Part shown: piece after piece, positions 1-12,830 of the stretch
Position numbering within the stretch: position 1 is the stretch's first letter
How the letters are laid out: each line of letters opens with the position of its first letter
Assembly (NCBI GenBank): GCA_011032825.1
Contig: JAADJZ010000030.1
Coordinates: forward strand, 488,282 to 552,281
Length of the DNA stretch: 64,000 nt
Direction: 5' to 3'
Origin: Massariosphaeria phaeospora
Taxonomy: Eukaryota > Ascomycota > Dothideomycetes > Pleosporales
The notes under the pieces: model-generated
Database searches by the model: none
What the model was told of the DNA's origin: nothing
What the model saw: only the letters and a program-made list of their open reading frames with translations
Made by a program: the position numbers and the translations under genes

Positions 1-1075
1 TCGCACGCTTATAGATTAGCGTTACAATAAATTTCATAGTAAAGCTTTTAAAATTGTTAAAACTCGAATTAGCACGGCTATGCAACTCGATCTTAGTAAT
101 CGTAGATTAATTAACTAAAGAATTACATTTTGTACTAACAGAAGAATTAATTATAGTAAAAGAAATAGCTTACGAGGTTACAAAAGCACTTGTTGCTAAT
201 TACAAATTGCTAAAATAGTTTATTACTAATAGAAACAAGCTGTTTACATTAAAGTTTTAGAATACGTTTCTAGCCTAGTTAGAAGTTGCAAAAAAGCTAT
301 TAACAAGCTTTTACTCGCAAACAAATAGCTAAATAGAATAAACAAACTAAACGCTAGAACAGTACCTACGAATGTACACTAATAAGCTGCAAAACAACTA
401 AGTTAAACTTTTGCTAACAGCACAATTGGCATACAACAGCACGAGGTTTACGACAATAAAACACTCGCTATACTACGCAAACTATAGATATAAGCTAGTA
501 GCTTATTAAAATCTAAAGAATATTAAAAGCATTTCGCTAGCAGCAAACAACAAGGCTTTTAGAATACAAAAATTACATAACGAATTAAGCAAACAAATTG
601 CTTAAAAGAACTTTACAACAGCTAAGTTAGCAAACAAAAAAAAGCTTAAAAAACCAACTTTTAAAGAGAGAAATAGAGTTTTTCTCTTACGAAAAAATCT
701 AAAAACTAAACGGCTATGCAACAAACTAGACAACTTTCAAATAAAACTATTTAAAATTCTAAAAGTTAAGAAACTTGTATTATTTAAACTATAGCTACTT
801 ACAAGCATGCGCATACATCTAGTTTTTTACAAATTACTTTTTAAACTAGCACTACTAAACGCCGAAGTAGCAACTAATATCAAGCTTAAAGACAAAAAGT
901 ACGAAGTCGAAAAAGTTAAAGACCTACAAAAGTTCAAACGTTAGCGAAAATACTTAGTCAAATAGCAAGAATAGCTAGAAAGCTAGAATACATAGAAACT
1001 AATACGAAATTTTACGAACTGCAAGGAACTAGTGCGAACATATTACTAGCAAAATCTAGAAGCAAAGAATTCAAG
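1..1075 (+). pseudogene. Chromovirus copy A: integrase C-terminal half plus chromodomain, RIP-inactivated
   Basis: This is the 3' end of a Ty3/gypsy pol gene, cut by the window edge. Reading through the TAG/TAA stops gives integrase motifs such as FYSQTNGQTERTNQ and LAYNSTRSTTIKHSPYYA, where integrase binds and joins element DNA to the genome. It is followed by a basic C-terminal region and a chromodomain-like end (KYEVEKVKDL...KYLVKW). Almost every stop sits where CAG, CAA or TGG is expected, which is the RIP pattern. Copies C (11740-12830) and E (55005-56080) carry the same sequence with different mutations. It cannot make protein. Family assignment is firm; exact ends of the coding region are approximate. 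Confidence 0.85.
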
Positions 1076-1792
1076 TTCTCTAAGAAAGTAAAAGAATTAA
1101 AAGAAAAAAAAGCGAGTAGAGAAAAGTTAGTTTGTAACTAGCCTAAGTTAGTCGAAGAAGTTTCGAGTAGCAGTAGTGTAGAACTATTGGTAGAAACTAT
1201 ACTCTTAGAACTCGCAGAAGCTCTAGAAAGCGCGACCTCGCGGTTAGCTCGTTTTAACTCTTCAATCGCAATCTACTTTTAAGATAAACGAACGTGCTTT
1301 TTTATTTTTATAGCAAAAAGCTTAGCACGAAGTGCAGCAGCTTGGCTTTTTACTACAAAAAGCCGATAGCGTAGGTTGCGTCGCTTTTGCTAAAGCGTAG
1401 CTTACTTTTTAAAAAATAGCGCAAGCTTATAAAAAGCACTAGAGCTTAAACACTTAGCACACTTTTTAGACAATGCCTTTACGAGGCACTAAAAACTTTT
1501 TTTTAAGCAACAACTACAAAGATCTAGCATTTTACAACTACGTTTGCGGATTTAAGCAATTTGTTTGTAACAACAACAAGTTAATTTGCTTACTAAAGCA
1601 ATAGAAGAAAAGAAAGCCTTAGGCATAGTTAAACTCAAAAACTTAAAAAAATACAAAAAAAAGCTACGACACGATAAAAATTAAAGTTAACTTACTTTTA
1701 TACGAAAAAGCACTTTTAATGCAAAGCACAGAAAGAACTAGCACAGTACAGCAAAACAGCTATTAAAACAATATTTTTAAAGAAAAAGATAA

Positions 1793-2302
1793 TATTACAA
1801 ATAAAAATAATACTAGGTATTGTAAACTAAGCAACGACGTAAAAAAGTTGTTAAAACTCGCAGGTTTGCAATATAGAGGTACGAAAACGCGCGAAGCAAA
1901 GTTAAGTTAGCAGTTACGTAACAGCGCTTAGTCTTAGCAAACTAAGCAAAATAGCGCTTAGTTTTAGCAAACTAAGTAGAACTACGCTTAGAGCGCTTAG
2001 TGTGCTTAGGCTAAGCACACTAAGCAAGCAAAGCAAAACGCTTTTAGCAAAGAATTATAGAACTATATAAATTAGCAGAATTTTTTTTATAGTTTAGATT
2101 CTTTGTAGTTAACTCTTCTAAGTACATTTTATACATAGATTAAATCTATAGGCAACAAATTGTTACTTTGTTATTCTATTCAAGATAAAATTAAGATTGT
2201 TTTTTTGTTGTTATCTAGCTTTTCAAACACAGAACAATTTCTTAAGCGAAATCTCTAAGTCTAATAACTCGTACTTTTGGTAAGAGAACACTTTTGATAA
2301 CA
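1793..2302 (+). repeat. 3' LTR of chromovirus copy A
   Basis: About 510 bases homologous to 6895-7396, 13851-14361, 50170-50670 and, inverted, 3558-4058. Copies begin TGTTAC (here mutated to TATTAC) and end ...GATAACA or ...AATAACA. It lies about 700 bases downstream of the copy A integrase, where a 3' LTR is expected; the intervening 1076-1792 is non-coding element sequence. The LTR carries short internal repeats of the type GCTTAGTCTTAGCAAACTAA, which in the unmutated copy read as GC-rich units. Directly to its right begins an inverted copy of the same element, so copy A appears to have inserted into copy B. Confidence 0.85.
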
Positions 2303-3557
2303 TGTAGGTAACTTTACCGCATATCTAGCACTCGTAGTTTTAAAGTTAATTTGTAATTGCTTTTGCTTGTAAATAAGCGAGCTTGGCTTCTTAGCTTGCT
2401 TATTTCTTCGTTATTAAATTTTCAACCTTAACTTATTTGTTCTCTAGTTTTTTGTGGATTTTTGAATATAGTGTAGCTACTTGCTATAGTTAAACTATAG
2501 CAATAGTAGTAGCTTACGCGCTTGCTACTTTCTGTAGTGTTTTTAAGCAGTTTCTGCAAAAGTATTCGTTTTTACTATATTAAAAACATACTTTATTGTT
2601 GTAACGCTTTTAGCGTTTTTTTTTAAATAGCTTGTTTTTAAAGTTTTGCTTTGTTAAAGTAGCGTTTTTTTTGTTAAACTGCTTTTGTAGTAGTTTGTTG
2701 TTTTAAATTTGTCTAACGCTGTTAATATCTATTAAGTTGTAGTAATAAGTTTTTTTAATTGTTGCTACTAGGCGTATGTATAGTTTAATAGTAAACTTGC
2801 GTTTCTACTATTGTTGCTATAGTTAGTTATTAATTTATACTACAGTTTTAATTAGCTTGTTAAGTTTTTTTAGTTTTTTGTTTTAACTAATTTTATTTTT
2901 TACGTATTTTTTTAACTTTGCGTAGTAAAACTTGCATAAGCTGCGTTCTTTTACATTGTCTACTTTAGCTTAAATTTTTTTAAATTTAATTGTGTACTTG
3001 CTAGCTAAGCTTTTTTGCTTAAGTAGTTTAAGTTAGTTTATTGCTTATTGTGTTTCGTTTACTTTGCTGTAAATTGTATAAAGTTTTTGCTTAAACAACT
3101 TTTAGTTTTTAAAAATGCGCTTCGTGTTTTGCTTTATTTTTTTTACGTTTTTTACGTGCGTAACGTAATTTTTAGCGTATAGCTAAAACTATTTTACTAC
3201 GTTGTCTTTTATGTGCATTTTAGCTACTAAGATTTTATTTTAATTTGTGTAAAAGCTATTGCTATAATAACAGCAGTAAAAGTCTACGTTAGTAAAAAAA
3301 AGTTTTAAGTTTTTTTTTTTTTTGCTATATTTCTCTAGAGAGAGTGCTTTTGCTAACTTTTTTTTTATTTTACTTTAAAGCTTTGTAACTACTACTAATA
3401 GTTTTTAAATCTATTTCGCTTGCTGCTGTATCTAGTTAGCTTGCTTTGCTATTACAGTTGCTAGGTTCGTTGTAGGTGTAGTAACGCTGCTACTTATTAT
3501 GCGTAAGCTCGTAAGTATTGCTATGTTATTTTAGTTTTAAACTTAAAGTAGTTAATG
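2303..3557 (-). pseudogene. Chromovirus copy B: inverted 5' fragment (gag region), RIP-inactivated
   Basis: The minus strand here matches the plus-strand gag region of copy C (7397-8640) and copy E (50671-51900), including the stretch around 51780-51900. Gag would form the virus-like particle. The fragment is joined to an LTR at 3558-4058 and cut at 2302/2303 by the end of LTR A. It is full of TAA/TAG stops. The best explanation is that copy A landed inside B, so the rest of B should lie to the left of the window. Confidence 0.8.
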
Positions 3558-4058
3558 TGTTATTAAAGTTGTTCTTTTACTAAAGGTACGAGTTATTAGA
3601 CTTAAAAATTCTGCCTAAAAAATTGTTTTGTGTTCAAAAAGCTTAATAACAACAAAAAAACAATTTTATTTTTATTTTAAATAGAATAACGAAGTAACAA
3701 TTTATTGCCTATAGATTTAATCTATGTATAAAATGTACTTAGAAAAGTTAACTACAAAGAATTTAAATTGTAAAGAAAATTCTGCTAATCTATATAGTTC
3801 TATAATTCTTTGCTAAAAGCGTTTTGCTTAGTTCGCTTAGTGTGCTTAGTTACTAAGCGCTTTAGGCTAGCTAAGCGCTTGCTGCTTAGTATGCTTAGTT
3901 CGCTAAAGCTCTAATCGCACTAATTACTATTACGTAACTGCTAACTTAATTCTGCTTCGCGCATTGCTGTACTTTCGTCTTGTAAACCTGCAAGTTTTAA
4001 CAACTTTTTTGCGTTATTACTTAGTTTACAATACTTAGTATCGTTTCTATTTGTAACA
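3558..4058 (-). repeat. 5' LTR of chromovirus copy B (inverted)
   Basis: Reverse complement of the other LTRs in this window, 501 bases from TGTTATTA to TTGTAACA in plus-strand reading. Its outer end at 4058 falls inside the C-terminal reading frame of the pogo-like transposase on the same strand, so copy B interrupted that transposon. Confidence 0.85.
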
Positions 4059-5411
4059 AATAGCTGCTTTCTTTGAAACTTTTTTAAAAGCTTTTACTAT
4101 AAACGTTGGTAAGCTATTTATATACTTCTAAATTCTTGCTTTTACAAGCGTTAATTGCGACTTTAGTTCAAAAGTATTACTTAGAGTTTGCAATTGCTAA
4201 AGCTCGTTGTTAATAGGTAGTAGTAGTAATAAAGTACGTAGCCAAACGTTAAAAGCTATTATAACTTGTTCTAGGTTAAATAGAACTAATTCAGCGCTTC
4301 GAAACTTTTCTTAGATATTACTAAAAGTAATTGCTGCATTATAGGCGCGTATAAAGCATAGTAAAAACTTAAGTTTTATAATGTAGGTAATTTAGTTGCG
4401 CATAAAATCTTTAGCTTAGCGCTCGTACGCTTTCTTTAGAAAAGCAAAACAACCTACATTAAAAAGCTATAAAAAGTGCGATAAGTGCGAAAGTATGCAA
4501 ATAGTAATAATTTTGTTTTTCTTGTAGTATTGCTAAAATGCAAGCGAGTTATAGCTCTTATAGCCGTTAATTGCGAGTAGTTAGTAGCTGCTAACTACTT
4601 TTTTCTTTGTATGCTTATCAAAGTGCTTTAACTACTACAGTCTAAGCTTATTTGTTGTTTAGCTCTTTTTAGAAACTGCAATAACCTAGTTCTAAAGCAG
4701 ATTCTCTTTCTTGTACTAAGCAAAGAGGTAATAGTAGCTCTTAAAAATAATAAAAAGTAAAATAGCTTACTTTGTTGCGTTGATGCTTTGGATAACTGTT
4801 GTTTACTTTCTATTGCTTTGCTGTATTGCCTTTAGCCGTTCTCGTTTTTCTAAAGCAGTAATAACTGCTTTAGTTAATATCTAGCCTATTATAAAGCTTG
4901 TTTTGTTAAAGTTGTACGTGTTTACATTTTAGATACTGTACTTAGCTTTTATGTTAGCTACTAGGCGAAACTAGTTTTAGATAACTTTAGAATTCTCGCA
5001 AAGCGCTTTTTTGTAATTGTACTTGCGATTGAACTTTATTGTAAACTTAAAGCAGTGCATAACCTACGTACTAGACTAGTTTAAGCTAACCTAGCCTAGA
5101 TTGCGCTTTGCGCGCAAGGAATTAGCTATATTAGCTACAGCTGCGAGCTTAAAAAGAAATTCGCGCAATATAAGCTTAAGTATATGCTCAACAACTACGC
5201 TTTTCTTAGTTTTTGTTAGATTCTTTAATTTAGGCTAGTAATCTACTTGTAAAGTTTGTTCTACGCGTTAGTAGCTTAGTGTTAATTAATCGACGTTGTA
5301 GATAGCTGCAGCGCGTTGCTAAGAAAGTATTGCGTTTTGTTTAAAAGCCTAAAGAGCAAGCTGTATTTAACGTTCTTTAGAAAGTTTTATTTAGTATTGT
5401 TGTTAAAGCAT
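4059..5411 (-). pseudogene. Fot1/pogo-type DDE transposase, RIP-inactivated
   Basis: Read on the minus strand from a putative ATG at 5411 and ignoring TAG/TAA, the frame shows a pogo-family transposase. In order: an N-terminal helix-turn-helix region (LALQAFKQNAI...RAAAIYNV), the Tc5/CENP-B-like segment (KFNRKYNYKKALCENSKVI), a catalytic block now reading YNFNKTSF where the family has FDETGF, then HSSHFL.PLNVGCFAFLKKAYER, and a C-terminal tail (SAELVLFNLEQV...VWLRT). Such enzymes move Tc1/mariner-superfamily elements by cut and paste into TA. The D to N and E to K changes are G to A mutations expected from RIP. The C-terminus is cut by LTR B at 4058. Repeated AATGCACGAAC motifs at 5451-5481 may belong to its terminal repeat. 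Confidence 0.85.
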
Positions 5412-5499
5412 TACGTAGGAAGTAGAGTTTGGTAAAAGCTTAGCAAAAGTAATGCACGAACCTGTGTAATGCACGAACTCGTAAAGTACGTTACTACTA

Positions 5500-6894
5500 T
5501 TACTATTACTAGTTTATTAGCCGTAGAGTTTTCTATACAATAAGTTTGATTTCTACTACTAAGCGTTACTTAGAAAAGAATAAGCTTAGCTACAATATTT
5601 TCAAGCTAAGCACGACACTAAAAGCAAAGCTAAAGAGTACTATTTACAACGTTTTAGTAGCTAGTAGCAAGCTCGTTTTGCAAGCAGTTGCAAATAAGCT
5701 TAGTAATTTTAATATTTACTACTTTAAGCTCGCAGCTGTTAGGTAGCTTATTAAGAATAATTACCTACTTTCTAAGTTTAAAAAGCTAGCTTTTTAACGC
5801 TTTATACGCTTTGCTAACTTGTTAGCTAAAAACGCTTTATAAGCGTTTTATAACAGCGTCTCGCGCTACGTTATACGCTTATACGATTATTTTAAGTTAC
5901 TAGTTGTTATAAAGCTATTACACGCAATAAGCAAAGTACACCTAAGCTTTAACAAATAAACAACAAAAAGTAGCAAAAAAAGCTTTTTTAGTATTGTTGC
6001 TTATTACGTTAGAGCTAATAGCAAGCTTTGCAACTTGCTTATTACGCTACTTTAGCTTACAAGCGCTTACTTAAGCGAGAAAATAGCTAAAGTAGTGCTA
6101 ACAAGTTTGCAGAACTTTGGCATAAGTATACGCAATATTAGCTATTTCGTTTTTAACAATGCGAGCAATAACGATACGGCTATTAAAGCTATCGCGCAAT
6201 TGCCTAAGTAAAGCTTTAATGCTATTTACTATCGTTTTCGCTGCGGTTTTTATACACTTAACTTTATAAGCTAGATACTTCTTTAAAGCAAGAAAGTAAA
6301 AGCTTTTAACAACAATTACGCTATATTTTATATAGTAGAAAAAACGCAGCTTCTAAAGAACTAGCAACGCGATAAGCTATTAAGCGTACTTTTTAGCGTT
6401 ATTACTTTTATCAAAACACCGTAGTAGTACAAGCTTTTTGAAAATTTTCAACGCTTAGCTTAACGCGAGCTACTTACTAACAAGTAAAAAATACTTAAGC
6501 TTATTAAGCTAGTTGTTACACGCTAGAACTTGTACTACTTATACTTTAAGCGCGCTGTTAAACTGCAAGTAGTATGTAATAAGCTAGAAGCTTTATAAAT
6601 TACTTTAGTTGTAAAACTTTAGTAGATCTTAGAGCTAATATATAGCGCTTAAGTAAGCTTTGTACTTTTTCGAGTAAGCTTCGTAAACTTGCTAGCTTAG
6701 TATATTAACGATATATTACTTGTAGCTACAAACGCTTTAGGCTTCTAGTAGAGTACTAATAGCTACTTAGCAAGAAGTATATAAAGTTACTTCGCTTTCG
6801 CTGTAAATAAACTTTATTGAATTTATTATATTCTTTATCTAGAACATGCTTGTAAAAGCTAAGCGAATTTAAAAAAGTTGTTTATTAAGCTTAG
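5500..6894 (+). pseudogene. hAT-family transposase, RIP-inactivated
   Basis: Reading through RIP stops from about 5546 gives a hAT transposase: ...STTKRYLEKNKLSYN..., then LLHAISKVHLSFN, the region equivalent to DGWTTKGGKKGFFSIVAYYV, and SYFVFNNASNNDTAIKAIA, typical of the hAT catalytic RNase-H fold. hAT enzymes mobilise DNA transposons with 8-bp target duplications. The C-terminal dimerisation region (about 6570-6800) is degraded. The element stops at the start of LTR C (6895). A rearranged copy of its 3' end sits inverted at 12831-13136. The N-terminus and terminal repeats could not be placed confidently. Confidence 0.75.
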
Positions 6895-7396
6895 TGTTAC
6901 GAATAGAGATAATACTAGGTATCGTAGACTAAGCAACAACGTAGAAAAGTTGTTAAAACTTGCAAGCTTGCAAAACAAAAGTACAGCAATGCGCAAAGCA
7001 GAATTAAGTTACTAGTTACGTAATAGTAATTAGTGCGATTAAAGCTTTAGCAAACTAAGTATACTAAGCAGCGAGCGCTTAGCTTGCTTAGAGTGCTTAG
7101 CAACTAAGTATACTAAGCAAACTAAGTAGAACGCTTTTAGCAAAGAATTATAGAACTATATAGATTAGTAGAATTTCTTTTACAATTTAAATTCTTTGTA
7201 GTTAACTCTTTTAAGTATATTTTATACATAGATTGAATCTATAGGCAACAAATTGTTACTTTGTTATTCTATTAAAAATAAAATTAAAATTGTTTTTTTT
7301 GTTGTCTTTAAGCTTTTCGAACATAGAACAATTTTTTAAGCAGAATTTCTAAGTCTAATTGCAAGTACCTTTAGTAAAAAAACACTTTTAATAACA
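6895..7396 (+). repeat. 5' LTR of chromovirus copy C
   Basis: About 502 bases, TGTTACGAATAG... to ...TAATAACA, heavily RIP-mutated. It shows the same internal repeat block as LTRs A and E. Compared with its partner at 13851-14361, nearly all differences past position 45 of the LTR are C to T or G to A. Confidence 0.88.
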
Positions 7397-9700
7397 CTTT
7401 AACTACTTTAGGTTTAAAACTAAAATAATATAGCAACTTTTACGAGCTTACGTACAACGAGTAGTAGCGTTACTATACCTACAACGAACTTAGCAGCTGT
7501 AATAGCAAAGCAAGCTAATTAGATATAGCAGCAAGTAGAATAAATTTAAAAACTATTAGTAGTAGTTACGAAGCTTTAAAGTAAGCAAAAAGAAAAGTTA
7601 GCAAAAGCTTTTTTCTTAAAGAAGTATAGCAAGAGAAAGAAAAACTTAAAACTTTTTTTACAAACGTTAACTTTTACTACTGTTATTATAGCAACAGCTT
7701 TTACATAGATTAAAACAAAATCTTAGTAGCTAGAATGCATATAAAAGACAATGTAGTAGAATAGTTTTAGCTATACGCTAAAAACTACGTTACGCACGTA
7801 AAAAACGTAAAAAAAATAAAGCTAAACACAAAGCGCATTTTTAAAAACTAAAAGTTATTTAAGCAAAAACTTTATATAATCTACAGCGAAGTAAACGAAA
7901 CGCAGCAAGTAATAAACAAGCTAAAACTACTTAGACAAAAAAGCTTAGCTAGCGAATACACAATTAAATTTAAAAAAATTTAAGCTAAAGTAGATAACGT
8001 AGGAGAACGCAGTTTGTGCGAGTTTTACTACGCAAAGTTAAAAAAACACGTAAAAAATAAAATTTGTTAAAACAAAAAACTAAAAGAACTTAACAAGTTA
8101 ATTAAAACTATAGTACAAATTAACAACTAACTATAGCAACAATAGTAAAAACGCAAGTTTACTATTAAACTATACATACGCCTAGTAGCTACGATTAAAA
8201 AAACTTATTACTACAACCTAATAGATATCGACAGCGTTAAACGAGTTTAGAACAACAAACTACTACAAAAGCAGTTTAACAAAAAGAACGCTACTTTAAC
8301 AAAGCAAAAACTTAAAGACGAGTTATTTAAAAAAGAACGCTAAAGACGTTACAATAACAAAGTATGTTTTTAATACAGCAAAAACAAATACTTTTGCAAA
8401 AACTACTTAGAAACACAATAGAAAGTAGCAAGCGCACAAGCTGCTACTATTGCTATAGTACAACTACAGCAAGTAGCTACGCTATACTCAAAAAACCTTA
8501 AAAAATTAAAAAACAATTAGATTTAAGTAGAAAGTTTTAAAAACGTTACAAAGCTAACAAACAAAAACAATAAAAAACTATTAACTTTACAAGTTTAGAA
8601 AATTAACGAATAGCTATAAAACTACAAATGCTAGATGTGTAGCTAAAAAACTTACATTGCTTAGTATTGCAAGAACAAGTTTTATACGCTTTAAATTAAA
8701 GAACTACAAAAATAAAAAGTTAAAAACGCAGCAATAGCACAACAAAAGCTAAAAAAAAAAAAATATAATTCGCAGATTAAGAAAACTATAGAAACCTACT
8801 TTAGCACTAGTGCAATAAAAAAAACTGCGTATACTACGCAAACAATAGAATTTTTACTTAGCAATAGCTAAAATTACTATTACACGTTTTGCTCGAAGAT
8901 AGCAAGTGTATAGTAACAAAATGCTACGTACACAACTACAACAACTAGTTTAAAAACTATAGCAGCAGCTGCGAATAGGTATAGTGTTATAATAAAAAAT
9001 ATTAAACACACTAGTTTTGCAAGCATATTACAAAATAGTAGCTTATAAGTTTAAAAAATAAAAACTACTTAAAATGCAACAATAAATTATGCATAGAAAA
9101 CTACGATACGTGCTAAGTAGCACGCTAGCTTTTCTATACTTCAAAATGCACTATCTATTAGCTATAGAAATATGCAACAAAATAGAATTTTAAAAATTAA
9201 AACTACAACAAATATCTACAGCTATAGAAATGTTTTATTAACTAATACAAGTACTACGAGCAATAGAACATTCTAAAAAAACAAGCTTTAAAAGCTTTTT
9301 TAGCAAAAAACTAGTAGGCTACTAGACTTATAGTTAGAATAGTATAAATGCTCTTAGCACAACTATACAAAACGTATAAAAAACGCAACTAAAATAAAAT
9401 TACATAAAAGTAAAAGCAAAAGTTGCAAGTTAAAAGCTTACCGCGCTACTTAATAGTAAAGCTGCCTAAACATTAGTTTCTTTAGAATAAGTAAAAAGAA
9501 ACAGAATACTTTACTAAGTTAAAAGTTAACTAATACGAATAGTGTTAGCTAACGAACAACTACTAGAATATAAAAACAGTTTAATTAACTTAAAAACTTA
9601 AAAAGTTAAGTTAAAAGTTGCAAGCATTAGGCACTAACAGCGCATTAATATTATAAACTTTAAAAGTTCTAACATGTATATTAGGTACAACTAGCTACAA
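7397..9700 (+). pseudogene. Chromovirus copy C gag region, RIP-inactivated
   Basis: This region follows the 5' LTR and is co-linear with copy E 50671-53000. Restored only at the level of motifs, it shows Lys/Glu-rich helical sequence and cysteine/histidine clusters, e.g. C-x2-CSRTTYIAQHC in copy E near 51900, compatible with gag nucleocapsid. There are dozens of in-frame stops in all frames. The gag/pol boundary is approximate. Confidence 0.6.
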
Positions 9701-9749
9701 AAACACAACTTTAATATTAATTAAGAAAACAAAACAATACGCAGCTAAA

Positions 9750-12700
9750 GGCTTAAAAAGAAAGTTACTATAGTACAACAAAACAAATTAACAATTTAAA
9801 GCTTACTTAAAAATAAAAGAATTAGTCTAATAGCACTTTACAAGATCGCGAGAATTTGTAAAAAAAACTCTTAGCAAATAGGCGTTATATAGATACAACA
9901 AGTTGCGCTTTTAGTAAACAAACTACAATTCAACTCTCTAAAGAAATAAAAAAAGAAGTTTAAAAACTTTTCTACTAAATACTAAACAGAGTTTAAAAGC
10001 TTTTTAAAAAAAAATAAAAAGCACAACTTAGCAAACTACTAAAAATAGAATTACAAAATTATTCTTAAAAAAAGAACAAAACTGCGACTAAAACTAATGT
10101 ATTCTTTAACTTATAACTAGTAAAAAAAATAAAAAAAATACATTTAAAAGAATATCTAGCAAGAAAATATACAACTAAGCGAAAGCTTAATAGCTTCGCT
10201 AATATTGTTTGTACTAAAGAAAAACGAAGAATTGAAACTATGCGTAGACTATTAACAGCTTAACAACGTTACACAAAAAAACTAATACTTACTACTACTT
10301 ATTTAAAAGCTTATAGATTAACTTTAAAAAGTAAAATAAATTACAAAACTCAACGTACAAGATAGATACTATCGCATTAAAATTGCAAAAAAGCACGAAT
10401 AGTTAATAGCTTTCAAAACTTAATACAAACTTTATAAGTACTAAGTTATGCTATTTAAATTAACTAATGCTTTAGCTACGTTTTAAGCTTTAATTAACAA
10501 AGCATTATACAAATACTTAGACATTTTTGTTATAGCGTACTTAGACAACGTATTAATATACTCTAAAAAAACGCTCGAAGAACATTAGAAACATGTTAAA
10601 AAAGTGCTACAAAAAATAAAGCAGTACTAGCTACTACTCTACTTAAAAAAAGTTAAATTTTACGTTACAAAAACTAGCTATTTTAGATTTATTATTTTAA
10701 AAGAAAGTATGTTAATAGACTTAAAGAAAATTTAGACTGTACAAAAATAGCTAACTTTTAAAACAGTAAAAAACGTGCAGTTTTTTTTTAAAATTTGCTA
10801 ACTTTAATTAAAAGTTTATTAAGAATTACTCTAAGACTACGACACCGCTTTTAAAAGTTACTAAAAAAAATAAAAAGTTTAAATAGACAAAAGTACAAGA
10901 ACAAGCGTTTTAAGAACTTAAAAAAAAGTTTACTACAGCACTAATGCTACAAATGCACAACCTAAAAAAAAAAACTTAAGTAGAAACTAATGCTTTAGAC
11001 TACGCATTAAAAGCGATACTTTAACAACAATGCAACAATAGAAAATAAAAACTAGTGTTTTACTATTCTAGAAAGTTCTTAAGAGCAGAACTTAACTACA
11101 ATGTTTACAATAAAAAGCTATTAGCAATAATAAACGCTTTTAAACAATAAAAAGCATAGCTAAAAAAGCAAAGCATTAAGTACAAGTGTACTTTAATTAC
11201 TAAAACCTTACTAGCTTTACTACAACTAAAAAATTAAATAAACAACAAGTTAAATAAGCTAAATTTATAGTAGATTACGACATTAAAATTTACTATTGCA
11301 AAGAAACTAACAACAAAGCCGCAAACGCGCTTAGTTAAAGATTAGATTTTATAGAAACTAACAAACTAGTTACGCATAACTTAATATTACAACGAAACTT
11401 AAACAAAACTTTCAAATACAACTAACTACAATTAGCTAAAATAGCTAAAGTTACAAGCATCAAGGAAAAAATGCACTAAAAATAGAGTAAAAACGACTAG
11501 CAAAGATAGATAGTTACAAATAACACTTAAGCTATATAGTTTATTTAGAAATTACATACTTTACAAGCATACAAATACCTAAGAATTAACAAAATAGTTT
11601 AACAAATTTTAAACGAGTACTTAATGCTCTATGTACAAAATATAGTTTAGAAAGCAATAAGCAACTATTTAGATTGTTTAAAAAACAAACCTAAAAAATA
11701 TAAGCTCTACGAATTACTTTAACTACTAGAACTACTCTTACGCTTATAGATTAGCGTTACAATAAACTTTATAGTAAAGCTTTTAAAATTGTTGAAACTC
11801 AAATTAGCACGGCTATGCAACTCGATCTTGGTAATTGTAAATTAATTAACTAAAAAATTACATTTCGTACTAATAGAAAAGTTAATAACAGCAGAAAAAA
11901 TAGCTTACGAGGTTACTAAAACGCTTGTTGCTAATTACGAATTGCTAGAATAGTTTATTACAAATAAAAACAAGCTGTTTACATTAAAGTTTTAGAATAC
12001 GTTCTTAGCTTAGTTAAAAGTTGCAAAAAAACTATTAACTAGCTTCTACTCGCAAACAAACGGCTAAACAAAACAAACAAACTAAACGCTAGAATAGTAT
12101 TTGCAAATGTACACTAATAAGTTGCAAAACAACTAAGTTAAACTTTTGCTAACAGTACAATTAGCATACAATAGCATAAAGTTTACAACAATAAAACACT
12201 TGCTATACTACGCAAACTATAGATATAAGCTAGTAGCTTATTAAAATCTAAAGAACATTAAAAGCATTTTGCTAGCAGCAAACAACAAGGCTTTTAAAAT
12301 GCAGAAATTATACGACAAATTAAGTAAACAAATTGCTTAAAAGAACTTTACAACAGCTAAGTTAGCAAATAAAAAAACGCTTAAAAAACTAACTTTTAAA
12401 AAGAGAAATAGAGTTTTCTTTTTACGAAAAAACCTAAAAACTAAACAACTATGCAACAAGTTAAACAACTTTTAAATAAAGCTATTTAAAATTTTAAAAG
12501 TTAAAGAACTTGTATTATTTAAATTACAGCTACTTGCAAGCATGCGCATACATCTAGTTTTTTACAAATTACTTTTAAAACTAGCACTACTAGACGCTAA
12601 AGTAGCAACTAATATTAAACTTAAAAACAAAAAGTACAAGGTTGAAAAAGTTAAAAACCTATAAAAGTTTAAACGTTAGTAGAAATACTTAGTTAAATAG

Positions 12701-12830
12701 CAAAAATAGCTAAAAAGCTAGAATACATAGAAACTAATACAAAATTTTACAAACTGCAAGGAACTAGTGCGAACATATTACTAGCAAAATTTAGAAGCAA
12801 GAAATCTAAGTAAAAGAAAATCGCCAAAGA
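9750..12830 (+). pseudogene. Chromovirus copy C pol (RT, RNase H, integrase, chromodomain), RIP-inactivated
   Basis: Stop-ridden reading frame with Ty3/gypsy polymerase blocks in the order reverse transcriptase, RNase H, integrase, chromodomain. The RT catalytic box reads YLDNVLIYS (10538-10564) where active chromoviruses have YLDD, a G to A change. RNase H shows TNALDYAL and a YSRKFL block. Integrase runs from about 11500 to the LAYNS block near 12170. The final chromodomain-like segment is interrupted downstream by a hAT fragment. Copy E has the same order and the same YLDN. Confidence 0.8.
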
